Assembly: GCA_946405625.1 (NCBI GenBank)
Contig: CAMJHQ010000005.1
Location: forward strand, 1-64,000
DNA from: an uncultured Lachnospiraceae bacterium
GTDB taxonomy: Bacteria > Bacillota > Clostridia > Lachnospirales > Lachnospiraceae
Length of the DNA stretch: 64,000 nt
Direction: 5' to 3'
The notes under the pieces: model-generated
The model's input: the letters and a program-made list of their open reading frames with translations, nothing else
Told to the model about the DNA's origin: nothing
Databases searched by the model: none
Made by a program: the position numbers and the translations under genes
Shown here: one piece after another, positions 25,950 through 34,826 of the stretch
Layout: each line of letters starts with the position of its first letter
How positions within the stretch are numbered: position 1 is the stretch's first letter

Positions 25950-26834
25950 CTAGTATTTTCTTACAGCTTTGACAGCCTCATAAATACGAACATAACTCTC
26001 ATATCTTTCCTGTGAAACCGCCCCATCTTCCACTGCCTTCTTCACAGCGCAATCCGGTTCCGCAACATGGCTGCAACCCGTAAAACGACACTTTCCGAGA
26101 TACGGTCTCATTTCTCTGAATCCGTATGACACCTCGTCGGCATCGTCACACATTATCTCTATAGAACTGTATCCCGGAGTATCCATGATATAAGTATCCT
26201 CTCCGAGACTGATCAATTCTGTATGTCTTGTTGTATTTTTTCCTCTTCCGATTTTCTCCGACAGTTCTCCCGTTTCAGCATATTCCTGCTCCAAAAGACT
26301 GTTTATGAGCGAAGACTTGCCCACACCGGAGGGACCTGAAAGAACGCTGATTTTGCCTTTCAGAATATCCCGGAGCTTGTCTATACCTTCCATAGTCTTA
26401 TTTGATATCGAAAGCACCTTATAACCTGCATTTCCGTAAATATTCATCAACCTATCAGCATCATCCAGATCGTTCTTGCTGAAAACAATTACCGTTTCCA
26501 GATTCTGCTTTTCCATATTCATCAGGAATCTGTCCAGAAGCCCTGTACTGAGTTCAGGTTTCTTTATTGCAAAAATCATAACCGCCTGGTCAGCATTTGC
26601 AGCTGCCGGGCGGATAAGTGCTGATTTCCTGGGTAGGATCCCTGTTATATTTCCAATTTTTTGTTCTTCATCGACTATATCTATCTCACACATATCTCCG
26701 ACAAGAGGTGTAATCCCTTCCTTGCGGAATATTCCGCGAGCCTTGGATTCATATATGCCTCTCTCAGTATCGATATAATAGAACCCGCCGATACCTTTAA
26801 TAATTCTTCCCTGCAAAGCGTCCTCACTATTCAC
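25950..26834 (-). CDS. rsgA: Small ribosomal subunit biogenesis GTPase RsgA
   Basis: About 294 residues. Circularly permuted GTPase: an OB-fold first, then FSKNDL (G4), SGPSGVGKSSLINSL (G1) and DTPGYSS (G3), and a C-terminal zinc motif with CRFTGCSH and a later Cys. It checks late 30S assembly. The listed start is a GTG overlapping the prkC stop, but it has no clear RBS. A TTG at 26816 with GAGGA just upstream would give the N terminus LQGRIIKGIGGFYYI, which fits the family better, so the start is uncertain by six codons. Confidence 0.95.
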   Translation of the reverse strand: MNSEDALQGRIIKGIGGFYYIDTERGIYESKARGIFRKEGITPLVGDMCEIDIVDEEQKIGNITGILPRKSALIRPAAANADQAVMIFAIKKPELSTGLLDRFLMNMEKQNLETVIVFSKNDLDDADRLMNIYGNAGYKVLSISNKTMEGIDKLRDILKGKISVLSGPSGVGKSSLINSLLEQEYAETGELSEKIGRGKNTTRHTELISLGEDTYIMDTPGYSSIEIMCDDADEVSYGFREMRPYLGKCRFTGCSHVAEPDCAVKKAVEDGAVSQERYESYVRIYEAVKAVRKY

Positions 26835-29118
26835 CGGTATAGGTAACTGTCAGATTCTTGGTATAAATACCCGTAAGATCAAATCCGTTCTGGTCCTTAA
26901 CAGCAAAGGTCACAGAACCGTCGTTGTAGCTAAGTCCGCCACACGCGCCGCCAACATTGATTGTTCCGGCCTGATCCTTCGGCACAGTAGCCTCAAAGAC
27001 CTGATGTGCACCAGCTGCATCCTGAATATAAGCAGTAACCGTAACGCTTTCTGCCATTCCAAGCATATTCATATCGTTACATGTTACATTTCCTGCAACA
27101 GAACCTGTATAGGTTACATTTTTAACACCCGCACTGATAACTATATCAACTACAGTTCCTTCGACGGTTTCAGTATTAGCGGCAATTCCCTGGCTTACAA
27201 CATGTCCTGCAGGAACCTCAGCATTAAACTCCTGAGTAACCTGACCAACTTCAAGCTTAGCGTTCTTAATCGCATCTCTTGCTTCCTGCTCACCCATATT
27301 ATAGAGATTAGGAACAACCGCCTGCTTGATTTCCTTACCGAGACTTACAACAATAGTGATGACCGAACCGCCCGGAGCTTTCTCGCCTCCGTTAACGCTC
27401 TGTGATATAACGCGATCCTTCTCAACAGTATCATTGTTCTCATAAGAATGCGTAGGGTTAAAATGCTCGCTGATCAATTCATCAGCTTCTTCAACTGTCT
27501 TTCCGAGAACATCAGGAACCTCAAAATCTTCCGGTCCCTTACTTACCTTAAGTACTATCTCATCATCAGGATGTATTTCCTTCTTGAGCTCAACGCTCTG
27601 ACTGATGACATAACCCTTTACTTCATCTTCATCAAATACTTCTTCTACTCGTACATTTGTAAAGCCCGCATCCTGAAGGTTCTTCAGTGCCTTCTCTACT
27701 GTTGTACCCTTTACATCCAGCATCTTTATCAGAGTTTCCTCTGTGGTTGCCTCTGTAGATGCTTCGGTTGCCACCTGCGTAACCGTTTCGGTTGATGCAG
27801 CATCAGTAGTAGTTTTCTTCTCTTTATCACTTCCGAACTTGAACCAGCCCATGATATTTCCGATAAGTGCAAGAACCACAGCAGCTATAATAAGTGCTGC
27901 AGCTATTCCTCCTATCATCACAGCCTTTTCAAGCTTCGGATCAACATCATCGTCATCATCGTCATCATCGTCGTAATTAGATGGTTTATAATCTTCTTTA
28001 TCGCTGACTTTCTTTAATGAGCCCTTCTTCTGACGAGGTTGTTCTTCATATTCATCCTCATCATCTATCTCTTCAAGATAATCATCATTCTGCTGAAGAA
28101 GCTCTTCAATCTTGCCTCTGTTTGCATAAACTTCAGAAGATGCAAGTCCGCTCTTTCCTGCTGCTGCAAGTGCCTGCTCAAGCTCATCATTACGCTTCTG
28201 CGCAGATCCGGTCTTGATCTTCGCCATATCTTCCGGAGTAAACTGATGCGTAGGTGCATTTGAAACCGCAGAAGACGGGGCAACGATAATATCTATATTC
28301 GGATTATCCTTAACTCTCTTCAGATCGGCAATAAGAGCCGCAGCCGTAAGATATCTTCTCTCCGGCTTCTTCTGAGTTGCTTTAAGGATTATCTTCTCAA
28401 AACTCTGATATATATCAGGATAGAGTTCACGCGGTGGGATCAGGTCATTCTGGATATGCATGAGAGCGATTGCTACATTTGAATCACCTTCAAACGGAAC
28501 TCTTCCGGTAACCATCTCATACATGGTAATACCGAGTGAATAAATATCACTTCTCTCATCACTGTATCCGCCTCTTGCCTGTTCCGGCGAAATGTAATGA
28601 ACAGAACCTATACCTGTCGTAGACATAGTTGTAGAGGTGGCCGCCTTCGCAATACCGAAGTCTGTCACCTTGATGGTTCCGCTTTTTGAAACGATTATAT
28701 TCTGTGGTTTGATATCTCTGTGAATAACATGATGTTCATGAGCAGCTTCAAGTCCGGATGCGATCTGAATCGAAAAATTCAGAGCCTGATCCATGGAAAG
28801 TCTTCCGTTCAGGTTGATATACTCCTTAAGAGTAATACCCTCAACAAGTTCCATTACTATGAAATATCTGCCGTCATCCTCACAAACGTCATATACACTG
28901 ACTATATTCGGATGTGTAAGACCAGCTGAAGACTGTGCTTCAGCTCTGAACTTAGATACGAAATTTGCATCACTGCTGTAATCGGACTTAAGAACCTTAA
29001 TAGCAACAAATCTTTTGAGCCTTTCATCCTTGGCTCTGTAAACTGTTGACATTCCGCCGGTTCCGACTACATCTATTATCTCATACCTGTCATCCAGAAT
29101 GGTTCCCGGTTTAAGCAT
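26827..29118 (-). CDS. prkC: PASTA-domain Ser/Thr protein kinase (PrkC/Stk)
   Basis: A 763-residue membrane kinase. Kinase domain about 11-270: Lys41, HRDIKPQN (133-140), DFG (153-155), TGIGSVHYISPEQ activation segment. The juxtamembrane region contains nine Asp in a row (383-391), a helix crosses the membrane (about 400-424), and a Thr-rich linker follows. Three PASTA repeats lie outside (about 465-527, 531-593, 598-663). Residues 668-763 are an extra non-PASTA, beta-rich domain. It senses muropeptides/lipid II and phosphorylates wall, division and metabolic proteins. prpC, its phosphatase, lies 12 bases upstream and rsgA overlaps its end. Confidence 0.97.
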   Translation of the reverse strand: MLKPGTILDDRYEIIDVVGTGGMSTVYRAKDERLKRFVAIKVLKSDYSSDANFVSKFRAEAQSSAGLTHPNIVSVYDVCEDDGRYFIVMELVEGITLKEYINLNGRLSMDQALNFSIQIASGLEAAHEHHVIHRDIKPQNIIVSKSGTIKVTDFGIAKAATSTTMSTTGIGSVHYISPEQARGGYSDERSDIYSLGITMYEMVTGRVPFEGDSNVAIALMHIQNDLIPPRELYPDIYQSFEKIILKATQKKPERRYLTAAALIADLKRVKDNPNIDIIVAPSSAVSNAPTHQFTPEDMAKIKTGSAQKRNDELEQALAAAGKSGLASSEVYANRGKIEELLQQNDDYLEEIDDEDEYEEQPRQKKGSLKKVSDKEDYKPSNYDDDDDDDDDVDPKLEKAVMIGGIAAALIIAAVVLALIGNIMGWFKFGSDKEKKTTTDAASTETVTQVATEASTEATTEETLIKMLDVKGTTVEKALKNLQDAGFTNVRVEEVFDEDEVKGYVISQSVELKKEIHPDDEIVLKVSKGPEDFEVPDVLGKTVEEADELISEHFNPTHSYENNDTVEKDRVISQSVNGGEKAPGGSVITIVVSLGKEIKQAVVPNLYNMGEQEARDAIKNAKLEVGQVTQEFNAEVPAGHVVSQGIAANTETVEGTVVDIVISAGVKNVTYTGSVAGNVTCNDMNMLGMAESVTVTAYIQDAAGAHQVFEATVPKDQAGTINVGGACGGLSYNDGSVTFAVKDQNGFDLTGIYTKNLTVTYTGE

Positions 29119-29130
29119 ATTATTACCTCA

Positions 29131-29850
29131 CTACCTGCAAACCACAACCACGGAAATGTTATCGTTTCCGCCGTAATAATTCGCCTTTTCAATAAGCATC
29201 TCAACTGCAATCTCCGGGGATTTTGCCTCGGTGATTATATCCCTGATCTCATCATTCTCAACCATATTCGAAAGTCCGTCCGAACACATAAGTATCTTGT
29301 CTCCGGGAGAAAGCGTTATCTCAAAAAAATCAGGCATTGCCTCATCTCTTGAACCCATCGCTTTCGTAATGATATTCTTCTCCGGATGATTTCTGCCTTT
29401 ATTGCGGTCAAGCTGTCCCGTTCGGATCAGCTCTTCAACCAGAGAATGATCAAGTGTGATCTGCCTTATATCATCATTTATTAAGTAAAGCCTGCTGTCG
29501 CCGATGTTGGCTATATAGGCTTCATTTCCATCTATAACACAGGCAACCATAGTTGTGCCCATGCCCATCTTTTCCTTATCCTTTTCAGCCTCTTTAAAAA
29601 CTTCGTTGCTGGCAAGGATCATGGCTCTCTTAAGAAGTGATATGGGATTGGTAATTGTTGATTTCTTTATGAAATCCAAAACAACAGAAATAGCATACCG
29701 CGAGGCAAAATCCCCCGCAGCATGTCCACCCATACCGTCTGCGACTATATACAAATTAGGCAGCGGGCCAACAGAACTATCGCTTACAAAGATACAGTCC
29801 TGATTATTGCTGCGCTTCCTGCCCTTATCAGTTCTGCCTACTGAAATCAA
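29131..29850 (-). CDS. prpC: PP2C-type Ser/Thr protein phosphatase PrpC
   Basis: About 239 residues. Metal-binding motifs RSNNQD, VADGMGGHAAGDFAS, GDSRLYLI, and CSDGLSNMVENDEI with a final GGNDNISVVV are all present. It reverses phosphorylation by PrkC. The start is taken as TTG 29850: it overlaps the rlmN stop as TTGA, has GGAGG 11 bases upstream, and gives the N terminus MISVGRTDKG expected for the family. The longer frame would need a GTG with no RBS inside rlmN. Confidence 0.96.
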   Translation of the reverse strand: MISVGRTDKGRKRSNNQDCIFVSDSSVGPLPNLYIVADGMGGHAAGDFASRYAISVVLDFIKKSTITNPISLLKRAMILASNEVFKEAEKDKEKMGMGTTMVACVIDGNEAYIANIGDSRLYLINDDIRQITLDHSLVEELIRTGQLDRNKGRNHPEKNIITKAMGSRDEAMPDFFEITLSPGDKILMCSDGLSNMVENDEIRDIITEAKSPEIAVEMLIEKANYYGGNDNISVVVVCR

Positions 29851-31067
29851 TTGTTCCCGGTCCTCCGTCTTCTTAATTGCCCGCACGCAGCGTCAATATC
29901 TGCGCCCAAACCTCTTCTAATAGTAACATTTATTCCATTTTTTTCAAGTATATTTTTGAAGTTTTGGATGTCTGAAGTGCTTCCGGGCTTAAAATCTGTC
30001 TCATTCACAGGATTAACCGGAATTAGATTTATATGAAATCCTCTGCCCTTCATCAGGCGTCCCAAAAGCTCCGCAGTTTCCGTACTGTCATTTATTCCAT
30101 GCATCAGACTATACTCGGCTGTAAGGCGTCTTCCTGTCTTTCTGAAATATCCTTCACACGCCTCAAGAGTTTCCTCTATGCTGTATTTATTTGCAATCGG
30201 CATGAGTGTGCGCCGGAGTTCATCCGTCGGTGCATGAAGCGAAAGAGCGAGTGTGATCGGAAGCTTCTCATCTCCGAGTCTGTCTATCATCGGTACAACA
30301 CCGCATGTCGAGACAGTTATATTTCTAACAGACAGATTATATCCCTTTTCGTTGGTGATAAGTCTTATGAATCTAATAAGATTATCATAGTTCTGAAGCG
30401 GTTCTCCGGTTCCCATAACAACGATATTCGACACTCTCTCACCTGTCAGTCTGACAGCTGCATAAATCTGCCCGAGCATCTCACTTGCAGTCAGATTCCT
30501 GATGCATCCACCTATCGTTGACGCACAGAATCTGCAGCCCATTGCACATCCGCACTGACTGGATATACATACTGAATTACCATGGTGATACTTCATGAAG
30601 ACTGTTTCGATCATCTGACCGTCTTCCATCCTGAAAAGAAACTTAATTGTTCCATCGGATGATGTCTGCCTTGTCTCCTCAGCGACATGATACATCTCTC
30701 CGTCCAAAAGAGCCCTCATATCCTTTGGGATATTCGTCATCTCATCGGCACATCCGATACACTTTTCATGGAGCCATGAAAAGACCTGCTTCGCCCTGAA
30801 TGCCGGAAATCCCTTATCCTTAAGAAATCCCTCAAGCTCCTCAGGATACATAGATCCTATATCAGACTTGATTTTACCTGCACCTGAAGCATCATCTGCA
30901 GCTGTAGTTCCTGTAGTATCTGTAGTTCCTGTAGTATCTGTAGTTCCTGTAGTATCTGCAGTTCCTGTAGTATCTGCAGTTCCTGTAGTATCTGTAAGGA
31001 TTTCAGAGGTGCTTTCACAAGATGCCTTTCTAATATATTCAGTTTGAAGTCTAATTTCTTCTGCCAT
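29847..31067 (-). CDS. rlmN: 23S rRNA/tRNA adenine-C2 methyltransferase RlmN with repeat-expanded N terminus
   Basis: A 406-residue radical SAM methyltransferase; the family is usually about 345. Core features: ELEGFLKDKGFPAFRAKQVF, radical SAM cysteines in GCAMGCRFC (preceded by SSQC), GTGEPLQNYDNL, SLHAPTDELR, and the C-terminal catalytic Cys in DAACGQL. The first about 65 residues are a Thr/Gly/Asp-rich segment made of a TDTTGT unit repeated about five times (18-base DNA unit at about 30899-30992). The RBS (AAAGAAGA) supports ATG 31067. An in-frame ATG at 30851 would skip the repeats. Confidence 0.95.
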   Translation of the reverse strand: MAEEIRLQTEYIRKASCESTSEILTDTTGTADTTGTADTTGTTDTTGTTDTTGTTAADDASGAGKIKSDIGSMYPEELEGFLKDKGFPAFRAKQVFSWLHEKCIGCADEMTNIPKDMRALLDGEMYHVAEETRQTSSDGTIKFLFRMEDGQMIETVFMKYHHGNSVCISSQCGCAMGCRFCASTIGGCIRNLTASEMLGQIYAAVRLTGERVSNIVVMGTGEPLQNYDNLIRFIRLITNEKGYNLSVRNITVSTCGVVPMIDRLGDEKLPITLALSLHAPTDELRRTLMPIANKYSIEETLEACEGYFRKTGRRLTAEYSLMHGINDSTETAELLGRLMKGRGFHINLIPVNPVNETDFKPGSTSDIQNFKNILEKNGINVTIRRGLGADIDAACGQLRRRRTGNN

Positions 31068-31140
31068 AATCTTCTTTCTTTATATAGACGAATAGACGAA
31101 CACAACACGTACATGTTATACAGCTTGCCCCGAGGTTGAT

Positions 31141-31251
31141 TTACTAACAATTTCCTTGTTTTCCCGATTTTGTTAGTATATTATTTATTTTTCCTTCTTG
31201 CTTTGAAGTCGGTTTACTAATAATTTCCCTGTTTCCCTGATTTTGTTAGTA
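31141..31251. repeat. Two 39-base inverted-repeat elements with 73-base period
   Basis: Elements start at 31141 and 31214, exactly 73 bases apart. Each opens with TTACTAAYAA and closes with TTGTTAGTA around a pyrimidine-rich centre. The same 39-base element and the same period occur four times at 55958-56215. The rest of this 255-base gap between rsmB and rlmN shows nothing else clear. Confidence 0.85.
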
Positions 31252-31322
31252 TATTGTATAATATGCCATCAATAGGCCAAGATACACATATAAATATATC
31301 CACGCTGAATTTATGACTTCAA

Positions 31323-32822
31323 TCAAGTCCTCTTGGCAAGTATCGCATAATAGAAGCCATCACACGGATCTATTCCCTGGAGAAATGTTCTCTCTTCTAT
31401 CAACTTAAAACCATCCCGAGTTCCGTTTTCATCCAAATAACCATGAACCACTTCGCCGTTTTCTCCCGGGTTGACGGTACAGGTTGAAAACATAAGAACC
31501 CCTCCGTCCTTAACGTACATTGCAGCATTTCTGAGAATAGTCTTACCCAATAACGCTAACGACTTCATTCCATCTTCTGTAACATTGTATTTTATATCAT
31601 TCTTATGTCCCATTACCCCAAGTCCCGAGCAAGGAACATCTGCGATAACTATATCTGCTCTACCTATCATATCTCCATCAAGGCAGACAGCATCTCTCTC
31701 TTGTACTTCAACATTGCTAAGTCCGAGTCTTTCAGCATTTTCTCTTATCAGGTCTGTTTTGGCTTCAGTCAGATCTCTTGCAATCACATGACCGTGATCA
31801 CCGAGTATCTCTGCCATATAGAGGGATTTGCCTCCCGGAGCCGCACAAAGCTCAAGTACATTTATGACATTTTTTGAATCCGCTGTATCTGAAGTATATT
31901 TATTCTCTATATTATCGGCATTATCTATATTATCGGCATTATCTATATCATCCGCATCAATTAAAACGCTTCTTTCCTGAGTACGAGACAGGCTTCCGCC
32001 TTCTTTGTAAGCTTCGAACAGCCTTCCGCCTTCTTTGTAAGCTTCGAACAGGCTTACGCCTTCTCTGTAAGCTTCGAACAGCCTCTCTACCGCATACATT
32101 GAACTTTCATCCTGTACAGAAAAAAAGCCCTTTCCGAATCCGGGCAATTTCCTGACAAAATCATACTCATCAATGAGCAGTGCCTTATCGGAAAGTTTTC
32201 CGTCTTCAGTCCTAATCCCCTGCTCTTCAAAGCTTTTCTTCAATTCATCTTTGGAAATCTTCCGTGAATTAACTCTTACAGATGTCGCACGATGTTCGAA
32301 TTGAGAACCAAGTATCTTATCTGCTGTTTCCTTACCATAATTCGATACAAAGAAATCCACCAGCCATTTGGGTGTACTGAATCTAGTCTCTCTTGAGGAG
32401 CATATCATTCCGTTAATACGGTTTTCTTCTCTTGCCTTGGCAACTGCTCTGAGAACCGCATTAATATATCCCGTTAATCCTTTCAGTTTATGGGTTTCAG
32501 CAATCTTCACCGACTCGCTTACTGCCGCTCTGTCAGGAATCGCATCCATATAAAGGATCTGATATATTCCCATTCTAAGAATAACTTTTATTTCTGTTTT
32601 AATTTTGTTAAATGGAGTTTTCGAAAACTTCTTGATCAGAAAATCAAGGGTAATCCGTCTCTCCACTACGCCTTCCGTAAGTCTTGTGATAAATGCTCTT
32701 ATCTGTTTATCCTGAAACTGATTTTTGCGGAGTTGCACTTCCAGAATGTCGCCGACATAAGCACCCGACTCTTCCGTTTCAATAAGTATTCTGTATACGA
32801 TATCTCTTGAATTCGCTGTCAT
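31323..32822 (-). CDS. rsmB: 16S rRNA m5C967 methyltransferase RsmB with in-frame repeat insertions
   Basis: About 499 residues from ATG 32822 (RBS GGAGAAGAAG); relatives are about 440. The N-terminal NusB-like domain (ANSRDIVYRIL ... MGIYQILYMDAIPDRAAVSESV) is followed by the methyltransferase: LCAAPGGKSLYMAEIL, DVPCSGLG with a catalytic Cys and STCTVNPGENGE with the second. Between the FSVQDESSMYAV strand and the SAM motif lies an insertion made of three 10-residue copies (LFEAYKEGGR-like) and a run of DNADNI units. These come from a 30-base and an 18-base DNA repeat, both multiples of three. The catalytic motifs are intact, so it should be functional. Confidence 0.95.
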   Translation of the reverse strand: MTANSRDIVYRILIETEESGAYVGDILEVQLRKNQFQDKQIRAFITRLTEGVVERRITLDFLIKKFSKTPFNKIKTEIKVILRMGIYQILYMDAIPDRAAVSESVKIAETHKLKGLTGYINAVLRAVAKAREENRINGMICSSRETRFSTPKWLVDFFVSNYGKETADKILGSQFEHRATSVRVNSRKISKDELKKSFEEQGIRTEDGKLSDKALLIDEYDFVRKLPGFGKGFFSVQDESSMYAVERLFEAYREGVSLFEAYKEGGRLFEAYKEGGSLSRTQERSVLIDADDIDNADNIDNADNIENKYTSDTADSKNVINVLELCAAPGGKSLYMAEILGDHGHVIARDLTEAKTDLIRENAERLGLSNVEVQERDAVCLDGDMIGRADIVIADVPCSGLGVMGHKNDIKYNVTEDGMKSLALLGKTILRNAAMYVKDGGVLMFSTCTVNPGENGEVVHGYLDENGTRDGFKLIEERTFLQGIDPCDGFYYAILAKRT

Positions 32823-32855
32823 ACTTCTTCTCCACTCAGAATCTGATACAAACAA

Positions 32856-33109
32856 TCCACCATCCTATAACTCCAACAAATGTACATATTAATTGATAAA
32901 AAGATAAATAAACTTAAATGAAATGTAAATCAGTCAGATTGTTATCCTGATCATTCGAATTAGTTGATATTTCGAGAAATAAATCCAATTGCAATTTCAA
33001 CTCGTCTTGTCAATCGTCACCTAAATTTATCAAATACGTTGACATTTCGGTCGATCATATAATTAGCAATTCAAATCAGATGTACAAATCCGCACTTCTA
33101 CTTGCCATT
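32856..33109. other. Gap between fmt repeats and rsmB, no gene seen
   Basis: About 250 AT-rich bases with weak, degenerate direct repeats (words such as TCAATTNGTC and TTGACATTTCG). Many relatives carry a zinc metallopeptidase gene between fmt and rsmB. No trace of coding sequence for one is visible here. Confidence 0.5.
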
Positions 33110-33367
33110 CAGGTCACAACTTCACCGACGTCAAGGCCACAACTTCTACCGACGTCAAGACCGCAATTTCTACCGACGTCAAGACCACAATTTCTACAGA
33201 CATCAAGGCCACAACTTCTACCGACGTCAAGGCCACAACTTCACCGACATCTAGGCCACAACTTCTACCAACGTCAAGGTCACCACTTCTACCGACGTCA
33301 AGGTCACCACTTCTACCGACGTCAAGACCACAACTTCTACCGACGTCAAGACCACAACTTCTACCGA
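33110..33367. repeat. 24-base minisatellite, about 11 copies, abutting the fmt stop codon
   Basis: The unit is CAAGRCCACAACTTCTACCGACGT, tandem from 33110 to the base before the fmt stop (33368). Nine units are about 24 bases and two are 22 (missing TA), with scattered substitutions (for example GGTCACC variants). Each full unit holds a GACGTC palindrome at the junction. The 22-base units break any reading frame, so the array is not coding. Confidence 0.93.
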
Positions 33368-34318
33368 CTATCCCAGTTTATCTCCTACGCTGACTTTATA
33401 TCCATTCAGAAATGCACTGCAGTCCATTACTTTCTTTCCTTCAGGTTGAAGTTTCAGAATTGTAAGAGCTCCATTTCCGCATTTAACTGTAAAATTCTTC
33501 TTGGTTACATTTATTACCGTTCCCGGTTCAGCCGATAAAGCAGCCTCTTCATCCTGAACCTCACTAACGCCGGCACTGATAATCTTCAGACCCTTGCCGT
33601 CGATTTCGGTATATACACATGGCCATGGATAAAGCGCTCTGACAAGCCTCTCGATCTCACGGCTGTCCTTTGTGAAATCCAACCTTCCCATTTCTTTATC
33701 AAGCTTACCGCAATATGAGCTGTCTTCTTCTTTCTGCGGTATTCTTTCGTTAGTTCCGTCTTCAATGCTCTTTAAGGTTTTCACTATTTCCTGAGCACCG
33801 ATCTGTGACAGTTTTTCTGTAAGCGATTCGGTGGTATCATCGTCTGCTATTTCAATCTCTGCAGATGATATCATGTCACCCGTATCGAGCCCCTTTGCCA
33901 TATACATTATTGTAACTCCGGTCTTCTCATCGCCGTTCATAATGGCCGCCTCTATCGGTGAAGCACCTCTGTATTTTGGAAGAAGCGACGCATGAATATT
34001 GATGCATCCGTATTTCGGTATATTCAGCACTTCCTCGCTTAATATCTGCCCATACGCAGCAACTACTATCACATCCGGATTAAGTTTCTTCAGAATTTCA
34101 ACATTTTCAGCTTCACGAAGTTTTTCCGGCTGATATATACATCCATCCAGTCCCATTTCGAGCGCTGCTTCTTTCACTTCCGAAAATGTAAACTTTTTTC
34201 CTCTACCCTTCTGCCTGTCGGGCTGTGTAAAAACTCCGACTATCTCATGTCCGGCCTCAGCAAGACTCCTGAGCGGCCGAGCAGCAAAATCGGGTGTTCC
34301 CATATATACTATTTTCAC
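33368..34318 (-). CDS. fmt: Methionyl-tRNA formyltransferase
   Basis: A 316-residue Fmt at normal length. The N terminus KIVYMGTPDFA is canonical, INIHASLLPKYRGASPIEAAI carries the catalytic Asn/His region, and TGVTIMYMAKGLDTGD follows, with a C-terminal OB-like domain. It formylates initiator Met-tRNA. The start is GTG, overlapping the def stop as GTGA, with GAGGA nine bases upstream. def and fmt act in sequence on the same protein N termini. Confidence 0.97.
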   Translation of the reverse strand: MKIVYMGTPDFAARPLRSLAEAGHEIVGVFTQPDRQKGRGKKFTFSEVKEAALEMGLDGCIYQPEKLREAENVEILKKLNPDVIVVAAYGQILSEEVLNIPKYGCINIHASLLPKYRGASPIEAAIMNGDEKTGVTIMYMAKGLDTGDMISSAEIEIADDDTTESLTEKLSQIGAQEIVKTLKSIEDGTNERIPQKEEDSSYCGKLDKEMGRLDFTKDSREIERLVRALYPWPCVYTEIDGKGLKIISAGVSEVQDEEAALSAEPGTVINVTKKNFTVKCGNGALTILKLQPEGKKVMDCSAFLNGYKVSVGDKLG

Positions 34319-34824
34319 TCTTCTTCATCCTCGTCTGTAAAATCAATATCTTCAGGATCTGCAGGCTGAACCATATGAAGTCCGTCATTAACCTTATCCT
34401 TATACAGTATCCCATCGAGATGATCAAGCTCATGGCAAATGCATCTTGCAAGAAGCCCTTCGCCTTCAACAGTTATCTCATCCATATTCCTGTCAAGTGC
34501 CTTGCATACAACTCTCTCCGGTCTTGTAACCTCACCCTCAAGTCCCGGAAGTGAAAGACATCCTTCCGGACCTGTCTGCTCACCTTCGGTTTCAACAATC
34601 TCAGGATTGATCAAGACTAACGGGTTACCATCCATAACATCTATTACAACTATTCTTTTAAGAACACCAACCTGAGGTGCTGCAAGTCCGACACCGTTTG
34701 AATCATACATAGTTTCAAACATATCATCGATCAGTTCCTCTGTGCGGGCTGTCATACTCTTAACCGGCTTACAAACCTTTCTGAGCACATCATCACCATC
34801 TGTTCTTATAGTCCTTTTAGCCAT
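34315..34824 (-). CDS. def: Peptide deformylase
   Basis: A 169-residue metalloenzyme with all three signatures: GVGLAAPQVG, EGCLSLPG (metal Cys) and ICHELDHLDG (HExxH). It removes the formyl group from new proteins. The C terminus is acidic (EDEEE), a little longer than needed. It sits 2 bases after priA and overlaps fmt. Confidence 0.97.
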   Translation of the reverse strand: MAKRTIRTDGDDVLRKVCKPVKSMTARTEELIDDMFETMYDSNGVGLAAPQVGVLKRIVVIDVMDGNPLVLINPEIVETEGEQTGPEGCLSLPGLEGEVTRPERVVCKALDRNMDEITVEGEGLLARCICHELDHLDGILYKDKVNDGLHMVQPADPEDIDFTDEDEEE

Positions 34825-34826
34825 CT

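Noticed and set aside
32856-33367. Possible remnant of a zinc metallopeptidase gene between fmt and rsmB
   Set aside because: No HExxH or other coding trace in any frame; only repeats and AT-rich DNA.
33080-33538. Plus-strand open frame of 152 codons with TSRPQLLP repeats
   Set aside because: It is the 24-base minisatellite read through; 22-base units shift the frame, it has no RBS, and its second half overlaps fmt antisense.
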